From: CAKZLS01 sp963771545
Lineage (GTDB): Bacteria; Pseudomonadota; Alphaproteobacteria; Rhodospirillales; Defluviicoccaceae
DNA length: 64,000 nucleotides
Reading direction: 5' to 3'
Assembly (NCBI GenBank): GCA_963771545.1
Contig: CAVYTX010000002.1
Coordinates: forward strand, 124,001-188,000
The notes beneath the pieces were generated by a model, which did not search any database, had not been told where the DNA came from, and saw only the letters and a program-made list of their open reading frames with translations. The position numbers were made by a program, and so were the translations under genes. The stretch's first letter is position 1, and every line of letters starts with the position of its first letter. Below are positions 8,070 through 18,791 of the stretch, piece by piece.

Positions 8070-8591
8070 CTATTCCCGTCCGTTTTCCATCTTGTGCCTC
8101 ATAGTGAGGCTATCCTGTTGCCAAATGGCCGCGGGCATTCGTTGATCGTCGGTTTCCCTCGTGTCCGGATAGAAGGGCGTGTCGGCCCAGCCAATGCTGA
8201 CTTCAAGTTCCACGGCTTTGCCAATATTCTGCTCCTCCAATGCAAGTTCGTCACTCGCCGGATTATCCGCAAGTTTGACAATTTTTTCGGGCAACAGGAT
8301 CTCGATGGATTGACTCGCCCTAGGATCGATCGTTTTGAACGACGGTAGCCGGGCAAGGCCTCCCGGCACTAACATCCGCCCTTCATCGGACAGTTTTATC
8401 TTGAGAACATTCGCTGAAGGATCGAACTGGATGTTGCGGACATCCGATACGTAGTGCAGCGCCCGGTCGCCGGGATTTTCGAGACCGACCGTCAACACCA
8501 TCCCGCGTTCGCTCATCTTTGCGGACTCGATGGTCCCGCGCAGTGATTCCCTGCGCTCGCCACCAGTGTCGTCTATACCACTCTCGTTCAT
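8070..8591 (-). CDS. Uncharacterised protein, third gene of the metallopeptidase cassette
   Basis: 173-residue cytoplasmic-looking protein without signal peptide or membrane segment. It is rich in predicted strand pattern (GMVLTVGLENPGDRALHYVSDVRNIQF, SIEILLPEKIVKLA, AVELEVSIGWADTPFYPD), which suggests a beta-sandwich fold; I do not recognise the family. ATG 8591 is chosen because it has GGAGA seven bases upstream and overlaps the peptidase stop as ATGA, indicating translational coupling. The tight coupling suggests it acts with the peptidase, perhaps as inhibitor, chaperone or partner, but that is inference. Confidence 0.7.
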   Translation of the reverse strand: MNESGIDDTGGERRESLRGTIESAKMSERGMVLTVGLENPGDRALHYVSDVRNIQFDPSANVLKIKLSDEGRMLVPGGLARLPSFKTIDPRASQSIEILLPEKIVKLADNPASDELALEEQNIGKAVELEVSIGWADTPFYPDTRETDDQRMPAAIWQQDSLTMRHKMENGRE

Positions 8592-10057
8592 AATGTTTCT
8601 CCACACTTCGCCAATTCAAACTCAATGACTGTCTTGACGGCGGTAATATGGCCAAAGGCGTCCATTAATCGCTGGGCAAAATTACGCCGGGCGTGGACCG
8701 ATCGTAGAAAACCATTCGCCATGACCCGCCACTCCCGTCGCAGCTGTTTCTCCGGCAGGGAGGCCCAAACATGGTCTATGGGCATACGCGATGACCAATC
8801 TTCGAACGCATTTTCGAGCAGAGCGCCCACCCCTTGCGCATTGGCGTCGGAGGCGTGTGCCTCCAAGGCCAAACCAAAGATTTCAACCGGCTCGATCAGC
8901 GCCCATCGGACATGTTCACTCGAAAAGGCCTTGTCATGTAACAGGCTCTTGATTGTCTGCGCCCTCTCGTTGTCGACTGTGCCTGGATTTGCCATAACCG
9001 ACCTAACGCGTTTGAGGTATGCAAGATGGTTTCCTGCTTCGGCTGGGCTCTCATAGTGATCAACGAGCATCTGCCCTAATTTTTGGCTCGTCGGGCGCTC
9101 AACCGAGTAGGCCTGGAGTGTTTGGAGCATCCAAATCAACGGTTGAACATATCCTTTCAACACAAGGTCCGGCAATTGATGATGGCGGGCCATAAGTGTA
9201 CAGATCTGCGGCGAAAAAGCGTAATAGTCCCGGAAAAGATTGCGAAAAAGTTCAAATCCGACGTCGGTTTTCCGGATAAAACCGTCCCGAATCTCGCGCA
9301 GAAACTGCACTTCGGCGGACATCGGCGATTTCGATGCAACCGAAGCAATGATGCAGCAACTGACACCCACGCCGCCGCCAGCGCAACTTTGGCCGCAATG
9401 GATACCGGGGTCTCGCAAATTGATCGGGTCACCCGTCGCATTGGCGATTTGCGTGCGCAGATCGTTTTCATCGACGATTGCGGCATTTTCCTCTGGCGAA
9501 GACGGATTGCAGCCTGCCGTCAGCGGTTGAAGATTGTTGTTCACAATGCGAAGGCAGTGCGAAAGCTCGTGATACAGAATGACAGAACGCGGCATTTGCA
9601 GGTCGAGCGTGCCGCCTGTGCCGTCGCGGGCAACGCAATACTGATCGCCATTGTTTTCAGAAGTATCGTAAATCGCCAAGCAGTCATTCGTCGTGTTAAG
9701 TGTATCTCCGGCGAGGCCGCTACCCTGGGGCGCTAGGGCGACGCCTGCCGCGGAGGTGATGGGCGTTCCGTCATTCAGCACGAAATTTGACTGGACAGGC
9801 AACACAACGATATCGACTTGTTGCGCACCACCCCCATAGTTGGGATTGAATGTGTTGTTTACCAGGGTGTCTAAACGCGTCGGCGGAGCTCCCCCTAATG
9901 TTCGGGCATACGTGACTTGCTGGCGGTTTCCAACCTGTGCGTTCAAGCCCAACCCAGTGTCGCCGTTTGCAATGATGGCCAGATCAATCGCCGCTTGATT
10001 GGGATCGAGATTCCCGGCGCCGCCGCCTGTGGCGTCGTTTTGAATGAACATTACCAT
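8588..10057 (-). CDS. Putative zinc metallopeptidase with CFI-box-like segment
   Basis: 489 residues. A zincin motif HELSH lies at 163-167 in the context SVILYHELSHCLRIVNN, with acidic residues SPEENAAIVDEND ~20 residues later that could give the third ligand; this resembles M91-type peptidases. Around 233-285 is a segment like the CFI-box (CCIIASVASKSPMSAEVQFLREIRDGF then DYYAFSPQI), seen in secreted or effector-like bacterial proteins. The remaining ~200 residues are helical and not recognised. No signal peptide. Start ATG 10057 lies 4 bases after the upstream stop. The substrate is unknown; an effector or self-processing role is possible. Confidence 0.7.
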   Translation of the reverse strand: MVMFIQNDATGGGAGNLDPNQAAIDLAIIANGDTGLGLNAQVGNRQQVTYARTLGGAPPTRLDTLVNNTFNPNYGGGAQQVDIVVLPVQSNFVLNDGTPITSAAGVALAPQGSGLAGDTLNTTNDCLAIYDTSENNGDQYCVARDGTGGTLDLQMPRSVILYHELSHCLRIVNNNLQPLTAGCNPSSPEENAAIVDENDLRTQIANATGDPINLRDPGIHCGQSCAGGGVGVSCCIIASVASKSPMSAEVQFLREIRDGFIRKTDVGFELFRNLFRDYYAFSPQICTLMARHHQLPDLVLKGYVQPLIWMLQTLQAYSVERPTSQKLGQMLVDHYESPAEAGNHLAYLKRVRSVMANPGTVDNERAQTIKSLLHDKAFSSEHVRWALIEPVEIFGLALEAHASDANAQGVGALLENAFEDWSSRMPIDHVWASLPEKQLRREWRVMANGFLRSVHARRNFAQRLMDAFGHITAVKTVIEFELAKCGETL

Positions 10058-10061
10058 CGCG

Positions 10062-10664
10062 CTAACCGATTGGATCGGGTTGAGGTTCTTTGGGTTCGGG
10101 AAGCGGTTTCCAGTCCTGACCGTCGGGGCGGGGCGGTTTGAAGTCCGGCACCTTGCACGGATCTGGGCACGGCTCTGGTTGTGGCTCTGGCGGCGGGCAA
10201 CATTCTTCGACCTTGACTGTTAATTCCCGGTTTCGGTCGTAGGCTACCGCCTGTTCACCGTTGACCCGTTCTTGAATGCCTTCGGTGCGTCGAACGGAAA
10301 CGAGCGTTGCTTCGCTCAGTTCCAACTGCTTCGTGATTTTCCTGGTGATGCCACATAACAGCTCATTGCTGTTTTCCAGCAGGCATATAATGGTGTCGTT
10401 TTGCTTGCTATGGTGGTTCAGAATAGCATTCGTTACCTTATGCAATTCTGAAATGGCAAAGAGGCCCTGACCCAGGTTCGAAAACCCCAATTTCAGAGTA
10501 AAATCGATCCCGGCAAGGCGCGCGTTGGTCGTCTGTAACTCCGAGCGAATATCTTTCGCGGTAGCGGCCGTTTCGCCCGTATTTTGCGCTGTGTTTGATG
10601 TATTTGTGTTTATCTGATCAAGCTTAGCGTTGATCTGATCGGCAACGTCTTGGATAGAAGGCAT
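10062..10664 (-). CDS. Uncharacterised coiled-coil protein with Cys- and Pro-rich tail
   Basis: 200 residues and first gene of the cassette. The N-terminal ~75 residues are hydrophilic heptad-like sequence rich in Asn, Thr and Ala (QINAKLDQINTNTSNTAQN), the centre has an ICLLENSNELLCGITRK segment with paired Cys, and the tail is VEECCPPPEPQPEPCPDPCK followed by more Pro-rich sequence. No enzyme motif is visible. It could be an adaptor or scaffold that presents the peptidase. ATG 10664 has a GGGGGAG ribosome site. Four bases separate it from the peptidase gene, so the three genes form one operon. Confidence 0.65.
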   Translation of the reverse strand: MPSIQDVADQINAKLDQINTNTSNTAQNTGETAATAKDIRSELQTTNARLAGIDFTLKLGFSNLGQGLFAISELHKVTNAILNHHSKQNDTIICLLENSNELLCGITRKITKQLELSEATLVSVRRTEGIQERVNGEQAVAYDRNRELTVKVEECCPPPEPQPEPCPDPCKVPDFKPPRPDGQDWKPLPEPKEPQPDPIG

Positions 10665-10775
10665 GATAAAAACTCCCCCTTTATCATCTCTCTTACGGTT
10701 AACGATTTCTTTGCCATGTTAAACCGTCGCGCTCGCATAATCTGTGAAGTAAGTCACAGTTTTGGGTGCAAAATA

Positions 10776-10923
10776 GGTATGAGGGGCAAAATCCCGGGCA
10801 AGACGATTTTGCCTAGCGACAAAGCAGTTTTCGTTACCGTGTAATTTCAATACGTTACGTCTTCCGCAATCGCAGCCAAGCGAATATTTTTCATAACTTG
10901 CCCGGGATTTTGCCCCTCTTACC
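10776..10923. repeat. MITE-like element, 148 bp with 27-bp inverted repeats
   Basis: The left arm 10776-10802 (starting GGTATGAGGGGCAAAATCCC) and the right arm 10897-10923 match as inverted repeats at 26 of 27 bases; the inner 22 are perfect. The ~94-bp AT-rich middle has no gene. It lies upstream of the cassette promoter and after the lpxR-like gene. It could be a non-autonomous mobile element or a large hairpin. Confidence 0.6.
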
Positions 10924-10972
10924 ACGGTACACGACTCTTTCACGATGATCGCGGTCTGGGAACGGGATCTAG

Positions 10973-10989
10973 GGGGTCAGAGTCGCTTG
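10973..10989 (-). repeat. Inverted copy of the dispersed 17-bp repeat, right of the peptidase cassette
   Basis: Reads GGGGTCAGAGTCGCTTG on the plus strand, 16 of 17 identical to the reverse complement of 7941-7957. The pair encloses ~3 kb that contains the three-gene cassette and the 148-bp inverted-repeat element. Confidence 0.55.
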
Positions 10990-11073
10990 ATCGCGACGCG
11001 GCACCTGGCCGCCGGTCCTGATGACGTCGGCGGTTGCGCGGCGCGCGTGCCCATCGACCTCAAAACCGCGACC

Positions 11074-12168
11074 TCAAGACCGCGACCTCAGAACCGGACC
11101 GAGACGCTCAGCGATCCGAAGGAGTTCGGGGTCTTTTTGGCCGTCGAACTCCTTTGTCAGCCAGACCTGGGTGAACGCGATCCGCACGCCGCGGACGACG
11201 ATCGCGACACCGGCCTGGGCGTTGCCCACCAGCAGTTTCTTGTCGACGCTGTGGCTGTGGGTGAACGTATTGCCGTCGAGGAAGATGTCACGCGCGACGA
11301 ATCGCCCGCCGGCGCCGCCGAACACGTACCACGCATAGCCCGCCGGAACCCGGTCGATGAACGAAACGCCCGAGATGTTGGGGCGGATCAGCGGCGGGCC
11401 ATAGTCCACGTGCACACCCTGGCCGAACCGCAGCAGCGCGGCGACGCCGGCCGAGGTGTTGACATTGCCGACGCTCGCGGCGGCGCTGGGAATGAGATCG
11501 GCCTCCAGACCGAAGATCCCGAAATCGTGCGCCTTCGGCCGCCACTTGCGTTCGAGCGTCAGAATGATCCCGGGTTCGTTGTTGAGCTGATGGCTCCAAC
11601 CCTTGGGATCCTCCGCCCCGGTGATGTCGTGGACCAGCTTTTGGGTTTGTTCGGCGAGCGAGGCGGGGCCGACCATGCCGATATCGATTTCCAACGTATC
11701 CAGGGTGTTGAAATCGCGAGACAATATTTGCTGCTCGGCTTCGGCGTGCAGGGATGCCCCGGTGTAGAGCCAGCCGGCGTAGGGCCGATCGTCGGAAATC
11801 AACTGCCGCGCCGAAATATCGTCCGGCGTGAACATGCTTTGGCCCAAATGGACGCCGATGCGGGCGTCGGCGCCGGCGTCGAACGGGTAGATCCAATCGA
11901 GAGCGTCGCCGATCCATGGCAGTTGCTCGCGGAGTCTGGGGGAAGTCCAGGCGGCGCGTACGCCGTTGGTATAGTGCCGGTCGGCATTGGTGAATTTGTC
12001 GTTTTCAAATTGGAAGGTGAACGTGCCGGTTTCGGTGGCGGCGCCGGTCTCCCCGTCCGCGCCCGGCTCCGCGCGCGTGGCGCCGGGATCGGCGATCCGG
12101 ACGACGGCGCCCACGACAAGGACCAGCGGGGCCACGCGGCGGCGCATTCCGGTCGTTATGCGGCGCAT
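11074..12168 (-). CDS. LpxR-type lipid A deacylase family outer-membrane protein
   Basis: Outer-membrane beta-barrel enzyme family (DUF2219) that removes the 3'-acyloxyacyl chain of lipid A. After a signal peptide (basic start, hydrophobic core LVLVVGAVV) comes the family block FTFQFENDKFTNADRHYTNGVR with the Asn-Asp pair used in catalysis, then SDDRPYAGWLYTGASLH, WSHQLNNEPG and a C-terminal barrel strand ending near FTQVWLTKEFDGQ. Length of ~365 residues suits the family. ATG 12168 is preferred because a further 23 upstream residues have no signal-like character. It runs the same way as citrate synthase with a 31-base gap and may be transcribed with it. Confidence 0.85.
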   Translation of the reverse strand: MRRITTGMRRRVAPLVLVVGAVVRIADPGATRAEPGADGETGAATETGTFTFQFENDKFTNADRHYTNGVRAAWTSPRLREQLPWIGDALDWIYPFDAGADARIGVHLGQSMFTPDDISARQLISDDRPYAGWLYTGASLHAEAEQQILSRDFNTLDTLEIDIGMVGPASLAEQTQKLVHDITGAEDPKGWSHQLNNEPGIILTLERKWRPKAHDFGIFGLEADLIPSAAASVGNVNTSAGVAALLRFGQGVHVDYGPPLIRPNISGVSFIDRVPAGYAWYVFGGAGGRFVARDIFLDGNTFTHSHSVDKKLLVGNAQAGVAIVVRGVRIAFTQVWLTKEFDGQKDPELLRIAERLGPVLRSRS

Positions 12169-12199
12169 GATCTCGGGCGGCCCCCCGTCGCGCGCCCGT

Positions 12200-13531
12200 C
12201 TACCGCTGGCCAAGCGGCACGTAGGCGCGGATGGCATCGCCGGTGTAACGCTGCCGCGGGCGGTCGATGCGCTGGTTGCGGGCCTGGATCATCTCCCGCC
12301 ATTGGGAGATCCAGCCGACGGTGCGGCCCAGCGCGAACAGCGGCGGGAACATGGTCGTCGGGAAGCCCATGGCCCGGAGCATGATGCCCGAATAGAAGTC
12401 CACGTTGGGGAACAGCTTGCGCTCAATGAAATAGTCGTCCTCCAGCGCGATCCGCTCCAGCTCCATGGCGAGGGCGAACATCGGCTCGTCCCGCTTTCCC
12501 ATCTCGTCGAGAACCTCGTGACAGGAGTCGCGCAGCACCCGCGCCCGGGGGTCGTAATTCTTGTAGACACGATGGCCGAAACCCGCCAGCCGGAACGGGT
12601 CGTTCTTGTCCTTGGCGCGCTTGAGGAACTTGGGAATATCGTCGCGGTTGCCCATCTCCTCGAGCATGTTGAGCACCGCCTCGTTGGCGCCGCCGTGGGC
12701 CGGGCCCCACAGGCTGGCGATGCCGGCGGCCACACACGCATACGGGTTGGCGTGGCTGGATCCGGCGATGCGCACGGTGGCCGCCGATGCGTTCTGCTCG
12801 TGGTCGGCGTGCAGCACCAGAAAGCGGTTCATGGCCCGCGCCTGGACCGGCGTCACGTTGAGCCGCTCGGTGGGAACGGAGAAACACATGTGCAGGAAGT
12901 TGGCGGCGTAGTCGAGGTCGTTCTGGGGATAGATGAACGGCTGGCCGATGCAGTAGTTGAACGCCATCGCGCAGATGGTGGACATCTTGGCGATGATCCG
13001 ATGGGTGGCGAGATCGCGGGCCGCCGGGTCGGTGACGTCCATCTCTTCGTGATAGAAGGCGCTCAGCGCTCCGACGGTTCCCACCATCACCGCCATGGGA
13101 TGGGCGTCGCGCCGGTATCCGTTCAGGAAGCTCTTCAGTTTCTCGTGAACCATGGTGTGGAGGGTGATGCTGTTTTCGAACGACGCGAGCTGGCTTGCGC
13201 TAGGCAAGGCGCCGTAGAGCAGCAGGTAGCACACCTCGATGAACGGCGCCTTGGCCGCCAGCTCCTCGATGGCGTAGCCGCGATGCAGCAGAACGCCCCG
13301 CTCGCCGTCGATGTAGGTGATGCTCGAATCGCAACTCGCCGTCGACATGAAGCCGGGATCATAGGTGAAATAGCCGGTTTCCCGATACAGCTTCTGAACG
13401 TCGACGACCTTGGGGCCGTGGGTGCCGCGCAGGACCGGCAGGTCCACCCGCTGGCCGTCGGGCAGCGTCAGGGTCGCCTTTTCGCCCTCGACGGGTTCGA
13501 GGATTTCCAGATCGGGTAGGACGGTGTCCAT
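12200..13531 (-). CDS. gltA: Citrate synthase
   Basis: Condenses acetyl-CoA and oxaloacetate to citrate, the entry step of the TCA cycle, in the cytoplasm. It is a 443-residue type II (hexameric, NADH-responsive type) enzyme. Active-site motifs are LHADHEQNASAATVR, LWGPAHGGANEAVL (His), GFGHRVYKNYDPRA and the Asp in FPNVDFYSG; the N-terminus GFMSTASCDSSITYIDGERG is typical. ATG 13531 follows AGGAG at a suitable distance and is preferred to a TTG one codon upstream. The 214-base gap to the plus-strand gene at 13746 should hold its promoter; no operator was evident there. Confidence 0.97.
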   Translation of the reverse strand: MDTVLPDLEILEPVEGEKATLTLPDGQRVDLPVLRGTHGPKVVDVQKLYRETGYFTYDPGFMSTASCDSSITYIDGERGVLLHRGYAIEELAAKAPFIEVCYLLLYGALPSASQLASFENSITLHTMVHEKLKSFLNGYRRDAHPMAVMVGTVGALSAFYHEEMDVTDPAARDLATHRIIAKMSTICAMAFNYCIGQPFIYPQNDLDYAANFLHMCFSVPTERLNVTPVQARAMNRFLVLHADHEQNASAATVRIAGSSHANPYACVAAGIASLWGPAHGGANEAVLNMLEEMGNRDDIPKFLKRAKDKNDPFRLAGFGHRVYKNYDPRARVLRDSCHEVLDEMGKRDEPMFALAMELERIALEDDYFIERKLFPNVDFYSGIMLRAMGFPTTMFPPLFALGRTVGWISQWREMIQARNQRIDRPRQRYTGDAIRAYVPLGQR

Positions 13532-13745
13532 CAATGGGGCTCCTGTGAGCGAACGTCGTTATGCGAAACCGGCTGTTGTCTTCGCGTGACGCGTTCGCCT
13601 GTTCCAATGGGCGACACCATACGCGATACTCCGTCCGGTTGGCAAAGCGTATGGACTCGTCCATGGGGCGCGCGGCGGGACGCGATTGACTCGCTGCTTC
13701 ATCCAGCCCAAAAGGCTCGAAGGAACGTCAACGGGAGACGCGGAA

Positions 13746-14561
13746 ATGAACCCATCCGACCTGACGCGGCTGGCGGAAATCGGACAGCGCGTCGCGCGCG
13801 CCGCCGGCGCCAATCTGGCCGGCAACCGGCGGGCGCTCGGGGCCGCCGTCTCCACCAGCGCCCATGACGTCAAGGTCGAGGGCGACTTCCAGAGCGAAGC
13901 GCTGATCGCCGATGCGCTGGTCAGGGAGACGGGGCTCGCCGTGTTTGGCGAGGAGGCCGGATGGCACGGCGCCGGCGCGGGCGCCAGGCCCGCGCGCCAC
14001 TGGGTGATCGACCCCCTGGACGGCAGCATGAACTTCAATCGCGGCGTGCCCATTTGCGGGGTTTCCCTGGCCATCGTGGACGCCGACTCGCCAGTGTTCG
14101 GCATCGTCTACGATTTCAACCGGGACGAACTGTTCATGGGCGGGAAATCGCTGGGTCTGACCGTGAATGGGGTTCCGGCGAAGGCAAGCGGCGTGACCGA
14201 GCCGCCAGCCGCCATCCTGGCGACGGGGCTGCCCGCCGCCTTCACCCGGGGCGAGGAGTCGTTCACCGCCTTCGGCCGGTTTCTCGCGCCCTGGAAGAAG
14301 GTGCGCATGCTGGGCAGCGCCTCGGTCATGCTGGCCTACGCGGCGGTGGGGCGGGTCGATGTCTATATCGAGCACAACGGCCGGTTCTGGGACGTGGCCG
14401 GCGGCCTGGCGCTGATGCTGGCCGGCGGCGGCGAGGCGCGGGTCAGCGGCACGGATCTCGACGTCCCCATCACCACGCTCGCCGGCCCCGCCGGCTTCCG
14501 GTGGCCGGATGCCGCCTACATGGGCGCCGACCCGGCCACGTATCGCCGCCTGGCGTGGTGA
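13746..14561 (+). CDS. Inositol monophosphatase family protein
   Basis: Mg-dependent sugar- or inositol-phosphate phosphatase family, ~271 residues. Motif 1 is VFGEEAGW (Glu metal ligands), followed by WVIDPLDGSMNFNRGVPICGVSLAI, the central DPLDGS metal site, and motif 2 GRFWDVAGGLALMLAGGGEARV near the C-terminus. ATG 13746 has GGAGA upstream and starts at the usual family position. It is divergent from citrate synthase. Substrate cannot be assigned: inositol-1-phosphate, fructose-1,6-bisphosphate or PAP are all possible for the family. Confidence 0.88.
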   Translation: MNPSDLTRLAEIGQRVARAAGANLAGNRRALGAAVSTSAHDVKVEGDFQSEALIADALVRETGLAVFGEEAGWHGAGAGARPARHWVIDPLDGSMNFNRGVPICGVSLAIVDADSPVFGIVYDFNRDELFMGGKSLGLTVNGVPAKASGVTEPPAAILATGLPAAFTRGEESFTAFGRFLAPWKKVRMLGSASVMLAYAAVGRVDVYIEHNGRFWDVAGGLALMLAGGGEARVSGTDLDVPITTLAGPAGFRWPDAAYMGADPATYRRLAW

Positions 14562-14589
14562 GAGGGGGCCCAGCGTCGCGCGTTGGTCT

Positions 14590-14800
14590 CGCGGGATGGT
14601 ACCGAGCGTGTTAAGAGATCGAACCTCCATCGGGCGACGTCGTCCCAAGCGGCGACTTTGCGCGGAGACGCAGCGAGTCCTTGCCTGGCGCCTTGCGGAG
14701 AAGATTGAGGGCCCTGTGTTTGATGGTGGTGACGTTGGCGGGGGCGTGATCGGTTCGCACGCGGACCTCCTTGTCACCAACTCTTTCGCCCGATTGCCCC
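14590..14800 (-). pseudogene. Remnant of an ISAs1-type transposase C-terminus
   Basis: The minus strand reads ERVGDKEVRVRTDHAPANV then TTIKHRALNLLRKAPGKDSLRLRAK and, after a one-base frame change, VAAWDDVARWRFDLLT. This matches the usual end of ISAs1 transposases (GxAPxNxATLRHxALNLL ... AxWDDxF). Only the last ~70 codons survive, shifted, so it is inert. It lies between the phosphatase gene and the rRNA operon; no inverted repeat was found. Confidence 0.5.
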
Positions 14801-14936
14801 TTCGCATGCTCTTGTGTTACGGAATTGAAGGTGCTAGGTTACGAAATCGTGACGGCGGGCGATACTCCGCCTGAGCGCTTTTAGCCACGAAAATCGGTAA
14901 AGAGCCTTGTCCGGGCAAGCGTTCGGAGATGGCGAG

Positions 14937-14950
14937 TGTTCTTTGACATT
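14937..14950 (+). promoter_or_regulatory. boxA-like antitermination site, rRNA leader
   Basis: TGTTCTTTGACATT resembles the rRNA antitermination boxA (TGCTCTTTAACA). A nearly identical TGGTTCTTTGACAC occurs before 23S at 17393-17406, which supports the reading. The operon promoter should lie shortly upstream, in 14810-14936, but I could not fix the -35 and -10 boxes. From 14951 to the 16S start no gene is seen. Confidence 0.55.
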
Positions 14951-15152
14951 GTATGACAGATGGAAGGGATGCGTGGGCGGCGGGTTCGTCTGGGTTTGGC
15001 GTTACGTCGTTTGTGTATCCGTTTCGAGTACGTTTTTTGTATAGAAGACGTGCGTTACAGATACGCTTGTGCGAACGGCGAGTTTATCTCGGTGGGGCCG
15101 GGTTGGGCTGTTCCGACAGGGGCGGTTCGATGGTGGTTTCATGGGGAAGGAT

Positions 15153-16672
<1,520 letters not shown>

Positions 16673-16687
16673 AAGGAAACCGGCCGA

Positions 16688-16765
16688 TCATTGAACGTCC
16701 CGTTCATTGAGCATGAATTGGTTGTTCATTGAGCATTTGCATTGTGTCATTGAACACCCCGTTCG
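16688..16765. repeat. Short repeats in the 16S-23S spacer
   Basis: GTTCATTGAGCAT occurs twice (about 16702 and 16724), and TCATTGAACGTCCCGTTC recurs as TCATTGAACACCCCGTTC at 16748-16765. These lie right after the 16S 3' end and may form part of the processing stem. No gene is present between 16673 and 16981. Confidence 0.4.
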
Positions 16766-16981
16766 GCGATTGGCTGGTCTAAGAAGAACCAAATATTTGA
16801 CGGTCCGCCGTCTTCGTATCCCTTCCATGAACAGATGCCCCGCCCGAGGTGTAGAGTCGTGATCCGTAAGGATCGAGGTCCAAAGAACGTGGGGATAGCG
16901 GCGATCTGTTGTTTGAATAGACTGCCGGTCGTGGGCTGTTTTTTTATGCCTGGGTTATGCGTGTTCCTGGCTCTGGGATTG

Positions 16982-17059
<78 letters not shown>

Positions 17060-17110
17060 TTTGACCAGGCTCCTCATCCGAGGCGAATATTCCATGAGGT
17101 GTTGTCATAC

Positions 17111-17186
17111 GGGGCCGTAGCTCAGTTGGGAGAGCGCCTGCTTTGCACGCAGGAGGTCGTCGGTTCGATCCCGATCGGCTCCACCA
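17111..17186 (+). tRNA. tRNA-Ala (TGC anticodon), CCA encoded
   Basis: Acceptor GGGGCCG pairs with CGGCTCC (one G-T), D arm GCTC-AGTTGGGA-GAGC, anticodon stem CCTGC-TTTGCAC-GCAGG and T loop TTCGATC are all regular. It is the second spacer tRNA of the rRNA operon. Confidence 0.97.
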
Positions 17187-17392
17187 GCGAGCCCGGTGCC
17201 GCGGAGCGGCACAAAACGCTCCGGTGGAGCGTTTTGTGGGCGAGCTCCGGAGCCGTAAGGCGGAGGCGAGATCACAGAGCGGCGCCGTTGGCGCTGGTCA
17301 GCGGGTCCTCGCGGCGACAGGGAGTTTAGGAATTTTGAGCTTTACCGCGTTTTCGGCGGCGAATGTTCGGAGATGATCCGTGCATTCATGGT

Positions 17393-17406
17393 TTGGTTCT
17401 TTGACA
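17393..17406 (+). promoter_or_regulatory. boxA-like antitermination site before 23S
   Basis: TGGTTCTTTGACAC repeats the leader boxA at 14937-14950. A second boxA in the 16S-23S spacer is usual in bacterial rRNA operons. The rest of 17187-17630 shows no gene. Confidence 0.5.
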
Positions 17407-18075
17407 CTGTGAATAGGGTTTTTGGCATTCCGTCGATTGGCATGTTTTTGTGCCGGTTGTCGGGATGATCCTGGTCTTTGACGAGGATTGGCCGTTGGAT
17501 TTGTTCCGAGTGGGCGATCGGTAATCGTCGAAGGCATAATATATCGTGTTTTTTCGCGTGAGCCGATCTGTGTTGTATTGGGCCCTGGGGCTCCTGTGTT
17601 TGGGTTTATCCCTGCGCATGGATTTGTTTGCGGTTCTCAAGCGTGATAAGGGCATTTGGTGGATGCCTTGGTACAGAGAGGCGATGAAGGACGTGGCACC
17701 CTGCGAAAAGCTTCGGGGAGATGGGAGCAATCTTTGATCCGAAGATATCCGAATGGGGAAACCCACCCCTTTAGGGGTATCGGCCGCTGAATCCATAGGC
17801 GGTCGAGGCGAACCCGGCGAATTGAAACATCTCAGTAGCCGGAGGAAAGGACATCAACCGAGACTCCGTTAGTAGTGGCGAGCGAACGCGGACCAGGCCA
17901 GTGGCCTATATGTAAGAACCGGAACCGTCTGGAAAGTCGGGCCATAGCGGGTGACAGCCCCGTACGGGTAGAAAGCAGATAGGTCCTCGAGTAAGGCGGG
18001 ACACGTGAAATCCTGTCTGAACATGGGGGGACCACCCTCCAAGCCTAAGTACTCCTCTGTGACCGATAGTGCACC

Positions 18076-18106
<31 letters not shown>

Positions 18107-18670
18107 GATGAGGGGAGTGAAAGAGACCTGAAACCGAATGCCTACAAGCAGTGGGAGCGGGCTTTGGCCTGTGACCGCGTACCTTTTGTATAATGGGTCA
18201 GCGAGTTAATTTTGCGAGCAAGCTTAAGCCGTTAGGTGTAGGCGTAGCGAAAGCGAGTCTGAATAGGGCGACTGAGTTCGTAGGATTAGACCCGAAACCG
18301 GGTGATCTAGCCATGAGCAGGCTGAAGGTGGGGTAACACCCACTGGAGGGCCGAACCCACCGTCGTTGAAAAGCCGGGGGATGACTTGTGGCTAGGGGTG
18401 AAAGGCCAATCAAACCCGGCGATAGCTGGTTCTCCGCGAAAGCTATTTAGGTAGCGCGTCATGTGTTTGCCGTCGGGGGTAGAGCACTGGATGGGCTAGG
18501 GGGCCCCACAGGCTTACCAAACCCAACCAAACTCCGAATACCGACGAGCATAGCGTGGCAGACAGACAGTGGGTGCTAAGGTCCATTGTCGAGAGGGAAA
18601 CAGCCCAGACCGCCAGCTAAGGTCCCCAAGTCATGGCTAAGTGGCAAAGGATGTGGGAAGGCCAAGACAA

Positions 18671-18701
<31 letters not shown>

Positions 18702-18791
18702 TAAAGAAAGCGTAACAGCTCACTGGTCTAGACAAGCCGTCCCGCGCCGAAGATGTATCGGGGCTAAAGCCATGCACCGAAGCTGCGGGTA

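Noticed and set aside
10945..13519. Long plus-strand open frames (479 and 510 codons) over 10945-12384 and 11987-13519
   Set aside because: They are reverse-strand shadows of the lpxR-like and citrate synthase genes, whose protein motifs are unmistakable; high GC creates such frames.
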